A stretch of DNA of 64,000 bases from Wyeomyia smithii (taxonomy: Eukaryota > Arthropoda > Insecta > Diptera > Culicidae): assembly GCF_029784165.1 (NCBI RefSeq), contig NC_073694.1, forward strand, positions 36,995,006-37,059,005, read 5' to 3'. Positions 12,290-22,288 of this stretch are shown in pieces. Every line of letters starts with the position of its first letter. Position 1 is the first letter of the stretch. The notes below the pieces were generated by a model. The model had not been told where the DNA came from, made no database searches, and saw only the letters and a program-made list of their open reading frames with translations. A program made the position numbers and the translations under genes.

Positions 12290-12715
12290 TGTCTGTCTGG
12301 TTTTTTCGGCAAATGGTTACGTTAGGCATTCTGGCTACATACCCAGCCCACTGCAACCTACCACTATGTAAGCATGTTTGTACACTAGGTACAGCTCGTG
12401 ATTGATGCGTCTGCGCCATAGTCCAATATCGACTTCTTTTAGCGTCCATGATTCATGACCGTAAAAGACAGCCGGGAGGATCAGTGTTCTATCAAGAATC
12501 AGTTTTGTTATCCGAGAAAGTCTTATTTACAGCTCCAACTCGTCGGTTGACCTCGTGGCCCACATCGTTGTCCATTGTCACGAGCGTACTTATTTTTTGT
12601 TAGGGAATAGAATTACGTTGTCCATTGATGTGAACTTTTGTAATATATCCCAGTCAATTGCTATACGTGTCCCCTTGCAAAATACAATGACCTCTATGTG
12701 ATCAGGTACCTGCAT
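12290..12715 (-). pseudogene. RTE-like non-LTR retrotransposon, C-terminal fragment
   Basis: The minus-strand translation contains LILPAVFYGHESWTL and LWRRRINHELY. These correspond to the conserved segment after the RT domain seen intact in the element at 55,532-58,560 (LIRPVVLYGLE and WRRRMNHEL). Several frames must be joined, so it is dead. The upstream part of the same copy appears to continue at 13,256-13,465 and 13,930-14,300, separated by the insertions at 12,716-13,255 and 13,475-13,607. Confidence 0.65.
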
Positions 12716-13255
12716 CGACACGCTCACAGTCGGGTAAAATATGGTTTATGAAGCCTTCCCAGGATTCAAAGACCAAATCTCTTTGGGCTGTGTACAGCCA
12801 CTGCCAAGTAACCTTGACCTGCGTTTAAATAATGCACCACAACTGCACAGCAGATGTTCCGATGTCTCGCTTTCCATATTACAAAAGCGACAGATATCAT
12901 CCTGAACCAGGCCAATGTTCTTTGAATGATATCTACTCGGACAGTACCCCGTTACTAGGCCTACGTATGTACAAAGCTTTTTTGTTGAGCTCTAGGAGCT
13001 TTTTCGAATGATTCTCGTTTGGTGTTATAAATCTCTTAGATTGGGAACACTTCTTGACATCCAACCAATTGGTTATCACCTTTTGCTCTTTCCAGCGTTT
13101 CAGCTCCATGTTCACTGCATAGTTTGATATACCGCAGAAAGGTTCTGGGCCGATAAACTGTGAGTTAGATCCTTGTTTTGCAAGTTCGTCTGCCTTTTCA
13201 TTCCTGGAACCCAATACCAATACGAGCGTACTTAAAGGATATGAATTCCTCAACC
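12716..13255 (-). pseudogene. RNase H plus C-terminal Cys-rich tail of a second non-LTR element
   Basis: The minus strand encodes SRNEKADELAKQGS, the end of an RNase H domain in non-LTR retrotransposons, followed by PEPFCGIS. Further on come SQSKRFITPN and, after a frame break, a DDICRFCNMESETSEHLLC-like Cys-rich tail. RNase H with this tail is typical of R1/Loa/I-type elements rather than RTE elements, so this is a different family from its flanks. It appears to have inserted into the RTE-like copy; no target duplication was found. Confidence 0.65.
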
Positions 13256-13465
13256 ACTTTTAAGGTTTTCCAATATAGCTCCCCCTCAAATTAACACCAC
13301 ACGTTCTCTACCAGGTACCATGTACTTCGTTTTGAGAGAGTTGATGTTAAGCTCAAATCCCATCAAGGAAATGTTGAAAAGAAGATTAGAAAAGCATTCC
13401 CTTGGTTCAGTCCATCTAACGTTACGAAAGCTACGCATGATGTTGATTCCTCCAGTGTCATTTTT
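13256..13465 (-). pseudogene. RTE-like fragment, segment after the RT catalytic box
   Basis: The minus strand gives a FELNINSLKTKYMVPGRER-type segment. It corresponds to GLEINASKTKYMIGRG in the fuller element at 56,009-56,416, which lies shortly after the FADD catalytic box. It is likely the same decayed copy as 12,290-12,715. Its 5' side is cut off by the MITE at 13,475-13,607. Confidence 0.55.
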
Positions 13466-13474
13466 TCAAGTATA

Positions 13475-13607
13475 GGGTAGGAGAGCCAGTTATGGCAAGT
13501 GGTTATATCGCATAAGCGCAATGGTACCAGTTATGGCACTCCTCCATTTAAACTCTATAGGCCATGACTGGTTTTTTTAGGTATTGCCATAACAGGTACG
13601 CTCCTCC
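13475..13607. mobile_element. Small MITE, about 130 bp
   Basis: Left end GGGTAGGAGAGCCAGTTATG and right end ATTGCCATAACAGGTACGCTCC-like are imperfect inverted repeats (GCCAGTTATGGCAA against TTGCCATAACAGGT). TA lies outside the left end; the right boundary is uncertain by a few bases. No coding capacity. Confidence 0.55.
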
Positions 13608-13929
13608 GAAATAGTATTTATTTCTGCATTTCTTGGTTACATTACATTACAGATCTAGTTAAAATTACAGTATTTACCAAAATGTCCTTTAAATACATGT
13701 CTGTTGTTCCATCGCATTTCTGTCACCTGTTTTTTTTTAAATTAAATAGATTACATTCTCTGTACAAATTCACTGTACAACTAATGGCCCTACTAAACTA
13801 TCCACAAGGCAGCTTTCTGTCGTTGGTGTTTTGGGTTTACTTTCCACGCAAGAATACTCTCTGCATTCATTTGAATCAGCTTAATTAGTTTCGTTGGAAA
13901 AATGTATCCTAGTATTATCTACCACAGCT
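13608..13929. other. Unassigned spacer
   Basis: Contains no motif I recognise. It lies between two pieces of RTE-like debris and may be decayed element body. Confidence 0.35.
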
Positions 13930-14300
13930 CATTTCGCTAGACTGAATCGTACGCCGTCTTTAAATCCGCATACAGACGGTCAGTCTGCAGCTTGAATTTT
14001 CGCAATTTATCGAAGGTCTGTCACACGGTGAAAATTTGATCCGTCGTGGAAAGTCCCTCTCGAAAACCAGCCTGCTATTCATCGAGAAAAGGATCAATCA
14101 AACGTCCTCTTATCAAGAACATTATACGGAAGAGCACTCTGTACACAGAACTGTAACGAACGTTCATTCAGATCATTTGCTAGAAGCGTGCGATGTTTTT
14201 TATAGTTTCGTTGGGCAGCTTGTCTTTAACGCTTCTGTTCACGGAGATGTCGGTTAGCTCTTGCAGGGTCATCAGAGAATCCACGGTATTCTGGAAGGGT
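13930..14300 (-). pseudogene. RTE-like reverse transcriptase palm fragment
   Basis: The minus strand reads QAGFREGLSTTDQIFTV, then LRKFKLQTDRLYADLKTAYD with stops nearby. This is the finger/palm region seen in the element at 56,554-56,934 (GQNQAGFSQARATTDQIFTL, VFVDFKAAYDTVD). The catalytic Asp of the first motif is still readable. Frame breaks show it is inactive. Confidence 0.65.
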
Positions 14301-14996
14301 AATAGGCACTACTCCAGTCACGGTTACGTCCATAGCAGGATGATCCTGGTTCAATTTCACTATAGATTGGTTATCATCACAAAGCAGCTGTGGAGTGGTG
14401 GTTCGTTCTTGTCTTCTGTATCGACTTTATCATCGTCTCAAGCAATTTATTGGGAGGTATAATATGTTATGGGTCGATGAAATTTTCAGATGTTTAGAAC
14501 CGGAATTCGAGAGAGAACTTTTCGTGTGGAGCATCCCGTAAATAAACCCATGCTTTAGTCCCTTTATATAGAATGGCCTGTTTCCACTAAGATTCAAACA
14601 CAAAACCACCCGCTCGTCAAAGCGGACTCTGTAACCTTGCGTCTACGAATTTCCTCAGCGCTTCCAGCTCCGGTCAAACGTGATCAGCTTATATCAATGA
14701 TAAGTCCACTGCCTTCCGAAGATGCCTAGTGCAGCTCTTGATAGTTGTAATACCCAAATAGAAGAGCAATGCCGTGTAATTCTTAGCGTGATAGGACGGA
14801 GCCAATGTGAATCAAAATGTTTCTGATTAGCATCAAATGCACCACTCCAATACATACGAATGTCTTTCCAGTTTGTTTTTCAGCCACAGTTGCTTGAGTG
14901 TGTTGCTTATCAGATCAATGCCTAGAGCTTTGTTACTGTTCACTCTACCGCGAACCGTCGCACGCGCGATAATTCCGAAATGCTTGTAATAAACCC
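14301..14996. other. Unassigned, probably decayed retroelement
   Basis: No clear motif. Base composition resembles the retroelement debris on either side. Confidence 0.3.
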
Positions 14997-15120
14997 TTAA
15001 GGCCCAAAAAAAATGAATGGGGTTGCGTTGCGTTGTCGTTAATTTGACAGAAAATATATGGATGGACTTTCAAACTGCCGCAAACGCAGCCGCAACGTAT
15101 CAATTGTGTTTGGGCCTTCA
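14997..15120. mobile_element. Small MITE with TTAAGGCCCAAA ends
   Basis: Inverted ends TTAAGGCCCAAA and TTTGGGCCTTCA, extended by GGTTGCGTTGCG against CGCAGCCGCAACG inside. About 124 bp, no frame. The target duplication is uncertain. Confidence 0.6.
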
Positions 15121-15187
15121 GATTTGAAAGTCAAGTTTCGACAATATACGACAATATCTGTTTATTTCATTGATAAATAAAGAAAAT

Positions 15188-15833
15188 AGTAGATGCTCTA
15201 AAATACTGCCTTGGGGCACTCCGGAATTGCTACGGAACCAGCTAAAATTGCGACGTACTTAGTCTAATGGCAGTTTTGCAACAGCAAAAATACAAATCAA
15301 TCCATGCCATCATCTCAGTTGAAGCACCTAGTTTATCGCATTTAGCACATTATATTCCGTGATCAGATTCTCTCCTAGCTGGTCCCGAGGTAGATGCTGG
15401 CCTAACAAGCCAGTCGTCGTAGGTTCGAGTCTCGGGCCGGGATAAGACTGTTAGTGTCAGTAGGATCATAGCGGTAGCCCCGCAATTGTCCTGTACACTG
15501 AACAGTTGGCTGCGAAGTCTGTGTATTAATAAACAGAAGGTCGAGTTCCGTATCGGAATGTAGCACCAAGGCTTTGCTATTCCGCGATCAACGCGATTGA
15601 AAGCAGCTTTTAGGTCCATATACACCGTGAAAAATGATGTCAATACCAATGGTTTCTAAAAACCATGCTGAGCAGTGAAGATGTAGTTTTTCACGCAGAA
15701 CATTGGATGGTCGTAGACTACGGCCTCCATGACTTTCGAGCAGGTGCAGACGGGAACGTATAGCATTCTTTCCAGCTGTTGTTAATGAAAACATATCGCG
15801 TAAAAGCAGTTCTCAGACGTCCGCATACATTTC
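15188..15833 (-). pseudogene. Jockey/CR1-like RT fragment split by a SINE
   Basis: On the minus strand, VYMDLKAAFNRVDRGI gives the first catalytic motif (Asp with AAFxRVD). After the SINE, a GVPQGSILEHLLFSLF-like stretch gives the next motif. Upstream, SKVMEAVVYDH and AQHGF-like pieces match the fingers. It ends abruptly at the TTAA-flanked MITE at 15,838. Stops and frameshifts are present. The SINE occupies 15,366-15,578 and is flanked by a duplication of this gene's own sequence. Confidence 0.7.
15366..15578 (+). mobile_element. tRNA-derived SINE
   Basis: A 213-bp element whose 5' half looks tRNA-like. A box-A-like region (GATGCTGGCCTAACAAGCC) is followed by a box-B-like GGTTCGAGTCTC, the two internal RNA polymerase III promoter elements. 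The 3' end reads GTAGCACCAAGGCTTTGCT. A 12-bp target duplication, ATTCCGTGATCA (15,354-15,365) and ATTCCGCGATCA (15,579-15,590), brackets it with one mismatch. It would be transcribed by Pol III and mobilised by a partner LINE. Confidence 0.85.
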
Positions 15834-15837
15834 TTAA

Positions 15838-16576
15838 GGGGTTATATACCTTTTTAGTCTTCAAAAAATCGAAAAAATTTTTATGACATTATTTTGAAGT
15901 ATAACATTTTGAGAACATTTTCACAAATTTTCATAAAGATCTGAGCAATAGGGCGAAAGTAAGAGCGATTTGCAACACGCTTTGCTGCGGCCGCATAAGC
16001 TAAACTTGAAACTTTAAACGCGATTATCTCGGAATAGTGTTTTTCGAAAAATGACTCTGCCGTGATCCTGATTGCGGAAAAACTACTGAATCGATTTCCT
16101 TCATCTTTTTTTTTTTATTTTCGTTATTAAATTCGCCAGTCCTTGAACGATCGTTTTTTGAAATATACAGTTACTTTTGTCGCAAAAAAATTTTTAGGCA
16201 ATTTTTAGCGCTCAAAACGTGCATTTTTTGGGAAAAACGTTTCCGTTTGCACTGAAAACAAAATACTCATAAAATCGATCGTTCAAGGACACGGCACACT
16301 TCTAACGTAATGAAATAATATGAGTTTTTTGAATTCAGTTGACCCGCTGAGTCTCTATCAGGATCACCGCAAGCCTCTGCGAAAAATAAGCGTTTCGGAG
16401 AAACGGCCATTACTCCAGTAATAATTGGTATATCTCAAAATCAAACGTATTATTTTATTGTTGATAAACTGTACTTTCAGAAAAATACCACTTTGATGCA
16501 ATAAAAATGGTGCTATGCACTTTAAAATAAAGTCAAACTTCCCTCATTTTTCTCGACCAAAAAGGTATATAACCCC
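15838..16576. mobile_element. 739-bp TTAA-flanked foldback (piggyBac-type MITE)
   Basis: Ends GGGGTTATATACC and GGTATATAACCCC are perfect inverted repeats directly flanked by TTAA on both sides (15,834-15,837 and 16,577-16,580). An exact TTAA duplication is the signature of piggyBac-superfamily transposition. Internal arms also pair (the CGATCGTTTTTTGAA and AAAATCGATCGTTCAAGG region). No transposase. A truncated relative in opposite orientation lies at 31,765-32,211. Confidence 0.85.
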
Positions 16577-16580
16577 TTAA

Positions 16581-17227
16581 TCTACATATAAAATTCCACA
16601 TAATTTCAAAAATACTCGTAGTAAAAAAAGCTCTGGAAAATAATAATATCTGAAATTAAAAAATAGCGATTTACTAACCACGAGTTTGCTTTTGTTCGCG
16701 ATGTTGTGAGTCGCTACCCTTTTTTTTGAGTTATGACATTTGTCCAGATTCGCAAAACGAATTTACGAAAAATTAATCTCATTTCGTGTTGGCAACCAGA
16801 GTTGAACCGGATCGATGGAGCTGTTAGCCACGAAACAAAATTACGTGTATCATGTCGCATCTTGAAAGAAGGATCATCAAATTTTCTAGTCGGAAGGAAG
16901 CATATAGCAGAAGTGCAGCACTCCCAGTCACGCAAAAGTATATAACGCTGTTACGTGTTGCATTCTACAGCTCCGGATAACCAAATTCTATGTACTAGTG
17001 CCGGTAGAGCTTCAAGACATTTGAAGCAGAGACGAAGATAGTATTGGTGAATTTTAGTTTTATTCTATTTTTTTTTCTAATTACAGAAACGGCAGCGGAA
17101 GGTTACGTCATAAGCAGCAGAAATTTTTCAAATATCGTTGATGGTATCAGTCAAGAAAAAAAAAACCATCTGGAGGAGAGAGCTGCATTTTCTTCTATTG
17201 TCGTTACACACACCGTTGCCTGTAGAG
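16581..17227. other. Unassigned sequence
   Basis: No element recognised. A pyrimidine tract ending in TTTCTAATTACAG at about 17,075-17,087 resembles a splice acceptor, but no exon follows that I can support. Confidence 0.3.
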
Positions 17228-17229
17228 TA

Positions 17230-18632
17230 GGCTGTCCCAAAAAAAATCGATGTTGAAAAAGTCAAGATGCCCAGCCCTACATTGAAAGGTAATGTTATTT
17301 ATAGCATTTTTGTAGAACATTTCGACTTTCTAAAAGGTCGTTTTCAGGTTGCCCAAACGAGATTTATGAAAAAATGACTTTTTCAAGCTACAAAACCACT
17401 CTTTTGCACTTTTTTCAAATCTGTTCGATTCCTACATTTTTCCATACATTTTTTTATTTTTGTATGGTTGTTTTTGATTATTTTGCATGGTTTGGTTCAG
17501 CATCGCATTCAATTATTTGACTCACAGAGCCCATTGAACATCATAAAAAAGTGAATTTTCCTTATAATTTTCAGATAAAACCCTTCGAAACACATAGAAA
17601 AAATTTTTTTTTCAAGAACTGAAATTTTTATTGCAAAGCGGAATTCAAGACGAAAATTTACAGGAAAAAAGATCCTTGATATCTTATCGGGGGGCTGAGA
17701 TATAACTCACTAAAACACAATATCTCCGTTGCACAGTGTTTTTTAGCCGTTTGTGCATATAATTTCCTAAATAGTGATTCAAATGTTGATTGTAGCCATG
17801 AGGTATGTTCGGAGAAGTTTCAGGATATTCAAAAATGCATCTTTAAATGTAGAAAGAAGGGCGATCAACCCACCAATAAGTGAGATAAAATATTTGCTTT
17901 TAAATCAGAATAAGATAGACGCAAGGTGTCTTCGACAAAGTTTTAGGTTATCTTAAAACAAGAAACTTTACCGAAGACATAATGTTTCTATCTCTTACAT
18001 ATTACGAGCAACATTGAGTTTTCTATTAGAAGGCACTATAAATCATAATTTTCGTTCTAACTATTTTCGCAGATTTTTCCAAATTTTGAAACCTGCTACA
18101 AAAATATCAGCCATCCAAAAATGCATTTGTTTTCTGAACATTGTTATTTTTTATCTCCCAAAATAAAATAGTTATTTAACATGCTTGTTAAAATGCATAG
18201 TTTTCCAATACATAGAAAAATGCCAATATCTCAGCTCCTCGATAAGATATTAAGTATCTTTTTTCATGTAAATTTTCATGGTAAATCCCGCTTTGCAATG
18301 AAAATTTCAGTTCTTGCTCAAAAAGATTTTTTTATTTGTGTTTTGGAGGGTTTTATCTATAAGTTATTAGAAAAACTAATTTTTTGTGATGTTTAATGGG
18401 CTCTGGGAATCAGAAAACTGAATACAATGCTGAGCCAAACCAGGCAAAGTATTCAAAAACAATCCCACAAAAATTAAAAAAATGTACGAAAAAATGTAGG
18501 AATCGAACAGAAATGCAAAAGTGCAATAAAGTGGGTTTGTAGCTTAAAAAAGACATTTTTATAAATAACATTATCTTTCAATTTAGGGCTGAGCACCTTG
18601 ACTTTTTCAACATCGATTTTTTTGGGACACCC
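17230..18632. mobile_element. 1.4-kb long-arm foldback, TA duplication
   Basis: Left end GGCTGTCCC followed by an A run and ATCGATGTTGAAAAAGTC; the right end is its inverse and ends GGGACACCC. TA flanks both sides (17,228-17,229 and 18,633-18,634). The arms pair over roughly 450 bp, leaving a core at about 17,715-18,120. Part of that core (17,790-18,030) is homologous to the core of the foldback at 35,974-37,143, whose ends are unrelated. No transposase. Confidence 0.85.
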
Positions 18633-18634
18633 TA

Positions 18635-18790
18635 CTGTACAGGTTCAAGACTTCGGGGCAGAGTATTTCCGGAACCAAGATGGAATTCATTCGGCCGTCA
18701 ATAGAGCCCAGATGCCATTTTGATCAGTGTTGGATAAACATTATTGTTATAGATCGCTCTCACATGTAACGAACCGCCCCATGTAATTTA
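18635..18790. other. Unassigned, possible LTR-like start
   Basis: A TGTAACGAACCGCCCC block at about 18,766 begins with TG, as LTRs do, but no matching end or second LTR was found. Confidence 0.2.
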
Positions 18791-18878
18791 ACGTCAACAT
18801 TACGGTCGTGGCTTTACATACAACTCTTCTGTTCTACGTCAACCTTGCAGTCGTGGCTATGCACACAACCCTTTTGTT
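18791..18878 (+). repeat. Two-copy tandem repeat, ~45 bp
   Basis: Unit 1 (18,791-18,835) and unit 2 (18,836-18,878) share ACGTCAAC, GTCGTGGCT, CACAACxCTT and TTCTGTT-like blocks in order. Function unknown; likely part of a larger decayed element. Confidence 0.6.
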
Positions 18879-18980
18879 ATTTTTGAATATTTTTCACAAC
18901 GCTGACAGGGATGAGGGAGCTGTTATCTGGAGTATCTAGTCTCCATGTAAAGGGCTTATTCATTATTCCCCATGTACTTA

Positions 18981-19887
18981 TTATTTAGTATTTAGTATTT
19001 AGTTTTTAGTATTTAGTATTAAGAATTTAGTATTTAGGGGCCATCCACATACCACGTGGACAGCTTTGGGGGGGAGGGTGTGGCTAATGTCTACGGTCCA
19101 TACAATTTTTTTTAGAATTTATATGGGCAGTTGTACACGGAAGGGGAAGGGGGGGGGTCAAAATCGTTAAAAATCTGTCCACGTGGTATGTGGTTGGCCC
19201 CTAAGTATTTACTATTTAGTATTTAGTATTTAGTATTTAGTATTTAGTATTTAGTATTTAGTATTAAGTATTTAGTATTTGGTATTTAGTATTTAGTATT
19301 TAGTATTTAGTATTTAGTATTTAGTAGTTAGTATTTAGTATTTAGTATTTAGTATTTAGTATTTGGTATTTAGTATTTAGTATTTAGTATTTAGTATTTA
19401 GTATTTAGTATTTAGTATTTAGTATTTAGTATTTAGTATTTAGTATTTAGTATTTAGTATTTAGTATTTAGTATTTAGTATTTAGTATTTAGTATTTAGT
19501 ATTTAGTATTTAGTATTTAGTATTTAGTATTTAGTATTTAGTATTTAGTATTTAGTATTCAGTATTTAGTATTCAGTATTTAGTATTTAGTATTTAGTAT
19601 TTCGTATTTAGTATTTAGTATTTAGTATTTAGTATTTAGTATTTAGTATTTAGTATTTAGTATTTAGTATTTAGTATTTAGTATTTAGTATTTAGTATTT
19701 AGTATTAAGTATTTAGTATTTAGTATTTAGTATTTAGTATTTAGTATTTAGTATTTAGTATTTAGTATTTAGTATTTAGTATTTAGTATTCAGTATTTAG
19801 TATTTAGTATTTAGTATTTAGTATTTAGTATTTAGTATTTAGTATTTAGTATTTAGTATTTAGTATTTAGTATTTAGTATTTAGTAT
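18981..19887 (+). repeat. (TATTTAG)n heptamer array split by a MITE
   Basis: Perfect to near-perfect 7-mer TATTTAG units: a short block at 18,981-19,036 and about 98 units from 19,203 to 19,887. Variants (TATTAAG, TATTCAG, TATTTGG, TAGTTAG) are scattered. The two blocks are separated by a 165-bp MITE inserted at a TA. It is not the arthropod telomeric TTAGG. Array length is likely polymorphic and may be misassembled. Confidence 0.95.
19037..19201. mobile_element. 165-bp MITE inside the heptamer array
   Basis: Ends GGGGCCATCCACATACCACG and its inverse (GTGGTATGTGGTTGGCCCC) form near-perfect terminal repeats, followed inside by TGGACAG and CTGTCCA. TA lies at both edges (19,035-19,036 and 19,202-19,203). 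A G-rich/C-rich centre lies at about 19,069-19,160. A related copy in opposite orientation is at 32,223-32,378. Confidence 0.85.
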
Positions 19888-20129
19888 GGTTGAACATCAA
19901 GCAGTCTGCAGCGGGTTTCGTACGGTGGAGATTTCTGTGGATATCACCATGGAAAAGCGAAGCGAATGAGCGTAGAGCAAAGCGGATGACTTTTTTTCTG
20001 CATCATTTTCATTCTGTGTGACCAATTTGCATGGAAAGGACCTCATACTACAGAACTGGTCCCTAAGATTCATCGCACGAGGGAATAGTACAGTTACTTG
20101 AAACATAACGGATCACGAAGCTCATCAGC

Positions 20130-21600
20130 CAAAATTAATAGAAACCGAGTTGCTTTTATTTATACTTAGCGTTAAGAAGTTCTTTTCACACCAGTTTACA
20201 AACTTGCTCAAGTATTTTTGTAGCTCCATGTAATTACGCGCACATAATTTTGTTAAATAATGTCGTATCGCCAGCATAAAACTGGTAGAAATCAAGCAGC
20301 ATCGTTGAGGAAGATGGAAAAGAGTAACGGACCCAAGGAACTCCTGGCATTTGGCAAAGCGGTCCAAATCAACAAATCATACTTTCCCAAAAAAAACTCT
20401 ATGGTCAGTCAAATATGATTGAAACCGGCTTACGGTCTCCGATGCCACATGGAGCCTATGCATTTTATCAAGTAGTGTCCCGTGGTCCACTCTATCGAAC
20501 GCACCCTTCATGTCCAGGTAAGTAGCATTGGTTTGAAAACCACAATCCATGGTTTGCATACACAAAGACTTAAACTGACTTGAATATGTAGTAGGGTGGG
20601 GAATCGTTATATGGAAAAAACGAAACTTGATAGTCGAAAGCCAGAACCAAGTTTTTTTTGTTCTATTTGGGGCCCCAAACAATCCTGAATTTATTGGAAG
20701 TCGATTGGTTTTGCCTCCGCTTGGCGCATTGCATTTCAAATTTATATGAAGATTTGTATGGAAAAACAAAGAGCTCTAAAGAGCTCAAAGCGGATCAAAC
20801 CATGGATTTCATTACTTCAAATGGTATGTTTTTTGATGCCTAACAACTTGGCCGAAAACACTAAAGAGCTAGGGTGTGCCAAAAAATACTAGAGCTGTTC
20901 AAAGTTGAATATGTCGGAATATATGTTGCAAATCATTCTTTCTTCCAACACTGCCAGTGTACCGGCGTCAGTCAGGTTTCCCTTAGAAGTAACCTCTGAA
21001 ACACGTTGTAGAATCAATTTACGCCTAGAATAATGACCTAAATTTGTTTGCTGGTCCAGCTGACGTTTCGACAGGTTACTTCTGATAAGAATCCTACTGG
21101 CGCCGGTACATTGGTAATGTTGGCAGAAAACAAGATTTTCTGCATTTAAATCGACATACTCAACTTTGAACAGCTATAGCTCTTCTTAGGGACATTCTAG
21201 CTCTTCAGTATCTTATGCAAAGTTGTTAGGCATCTAAAATACTATACTTTGACATAATGTAGTGCATTATTAGACCATTATTGAGCTCTTGAGAAAGGTA
21301 AATGCAAAAAAGTAGGTTTTCCCATTTGAATTTTCATACAAATTTGAAATGCAATGCGCCAAGCGTAGACAAAACTTATCGACTTCAGGTAAGTTTAGGA
21401 TTGTTTGGGACCCCAAAAGGAACCAAAAAAACTTGTCTCTGCAAAATCGATCATTTTTCCCCACCCTAATATGTAGTTACTGATCTTTTTGGAAAATCTG
21501 TTGCTCGTTGTCAATATGGTGTTCACGCCTAGCGAATAAAGTGTCATATTATTTCGAATAACATAGATCAAATGCACAAGGATGTGATCCCATGATAGCT
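20130..21600 (-). pseudogene. Jockey/CR1-like RT relic split by a foldback
   Basis: On the minus strand, TSNRFSKKISNY (about 21,480-21,520) leads, across the inserted element, to DCGFQTNATYLDMKGAFDRV (catalytic Asp motif), DKMHRLHVASETVSRF and LTDHRVFFG. A LGSVTLF turn follows, then WCEKNFLTLSINKS downstream of the catalytic box. Order and spacing fit a non-LTR RT. Frameshifts make it inactive. The insertion at 20,593-21,467 carries a 10-bp duplication of this gene's sequence. The RT end near 20,130 has no tail that I can place. Confidence 0.7.
20593..21467. mobile_element. 875-bp foldback with perfect 10-bp target duplication
   Basis: Ends AGGGTGGGG and CCCCACCCT, flanked by an exact 10-bp direct repeat AATATGTAGT (20,583-20,592 and 21,468-21,477). 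The arms pair at several levels: GGTGGGGAATCG outside, GCAATGCGCCAAGCG next, GCTGTTCAAAGTTGAATATG and its inverse further in, and AGAAGTAACCT near the centre. A 9-11-bp duplication suggests a Mutator-like (MULE) non-autonomous element. No transposase. Confidence 0.85.
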
Positions 21601-21938
21601 AATGATTCTGCGTTAATAACTTTTTTTGTAAATTGGACAGATACGAGAATTTCCAATGGTCAGGAAACTTACTTTGCTGCACAGATAAATTAAAAAGATT
21701 AGCGAGTGCCGAACAGAGTCAACAACAGAGTCGAGCAAGCAAATCTTCATGAACTACATATTTTTAATTTCAGTTTGAAGCTTGAAACGTTTATTTACCA
21801 AAAAAAAAAAAAACCAAACTTTCATGTATAAGAAAAGCCCTCTTTTTTCATGAACTATAGTTATATTCTGCCAGGCTTGCTTATCGCCAAAATGCATCTA
21901 TTATTACGTTAGGTTTTTTTTTTACTGGGACGTGGAGA
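21601..21938. other. Unassigned spacer
   Basis: AT-rich; nothing recognised. It ends at the 8-bp target duplication CGTGGAGA (21,931-21,938) of the adjacent hAT element. Confidence 0.4.
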
Positions 21939-22288
21939 CAGTGGCGTAGCTATGGTTTGATGGGCCTGGTGCGGTAACAAAAATGTGGGCCCCCAATGAA
22001 AATGACTGAGCAGTTTTTTATTTCATAGAAGAAATTGAGACAAACAAAAAATTAGCAGTGGTGGGCATCATTTCGTTAATTCGCTAATTAGCGGCGCTAA
22101 CATTCAGTTAACGATTTGGCGTTTTCGCTAATGAGCTGATTAGCGGACTGTTAGCGTCGCTAAAATTTTGGCCTTCGAATCGCGAATCGCTAATCCGCTA
22201 ATTTTGTGGAGAAGCGACAAAAATTACTGTTTTCAAGAACTGTGAGTCGCTGATGGCGTACATAAATTGTTTCAAATGATGAGCATAC

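Noticed and set aside
15366..15440. Functional tRNA gene suggested by a GGTTCGAGTCTC B-box
   Set aside because: No acceptor stem can be closed and the sequence continues into a SINE body with a target duplication, so it is a tRNA-derived SINE head.
17060..17090. Splice acceptor TTTCTAATTACAG as evidence of an exon
   Set aside because: Pyrimidine tracts before AG are common in this AT-rich DNA and no supported coding segment follows.
18981..19887. Telomeric repeat
   Set aside because: The unit is TATTTAG, not TTAGG or TTTAGGG, and it lies between ordinary transposon sequences. It is an interstitial microsatellite-like array.
20990..21110. Hammerhead-like GTCGAAACGTCAGC in the centre of the 875-bp foldback
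   Set aside because: Preceded by CAGAAGT rather than CTGANGA, with no usable stem II; it only resembles the motif.
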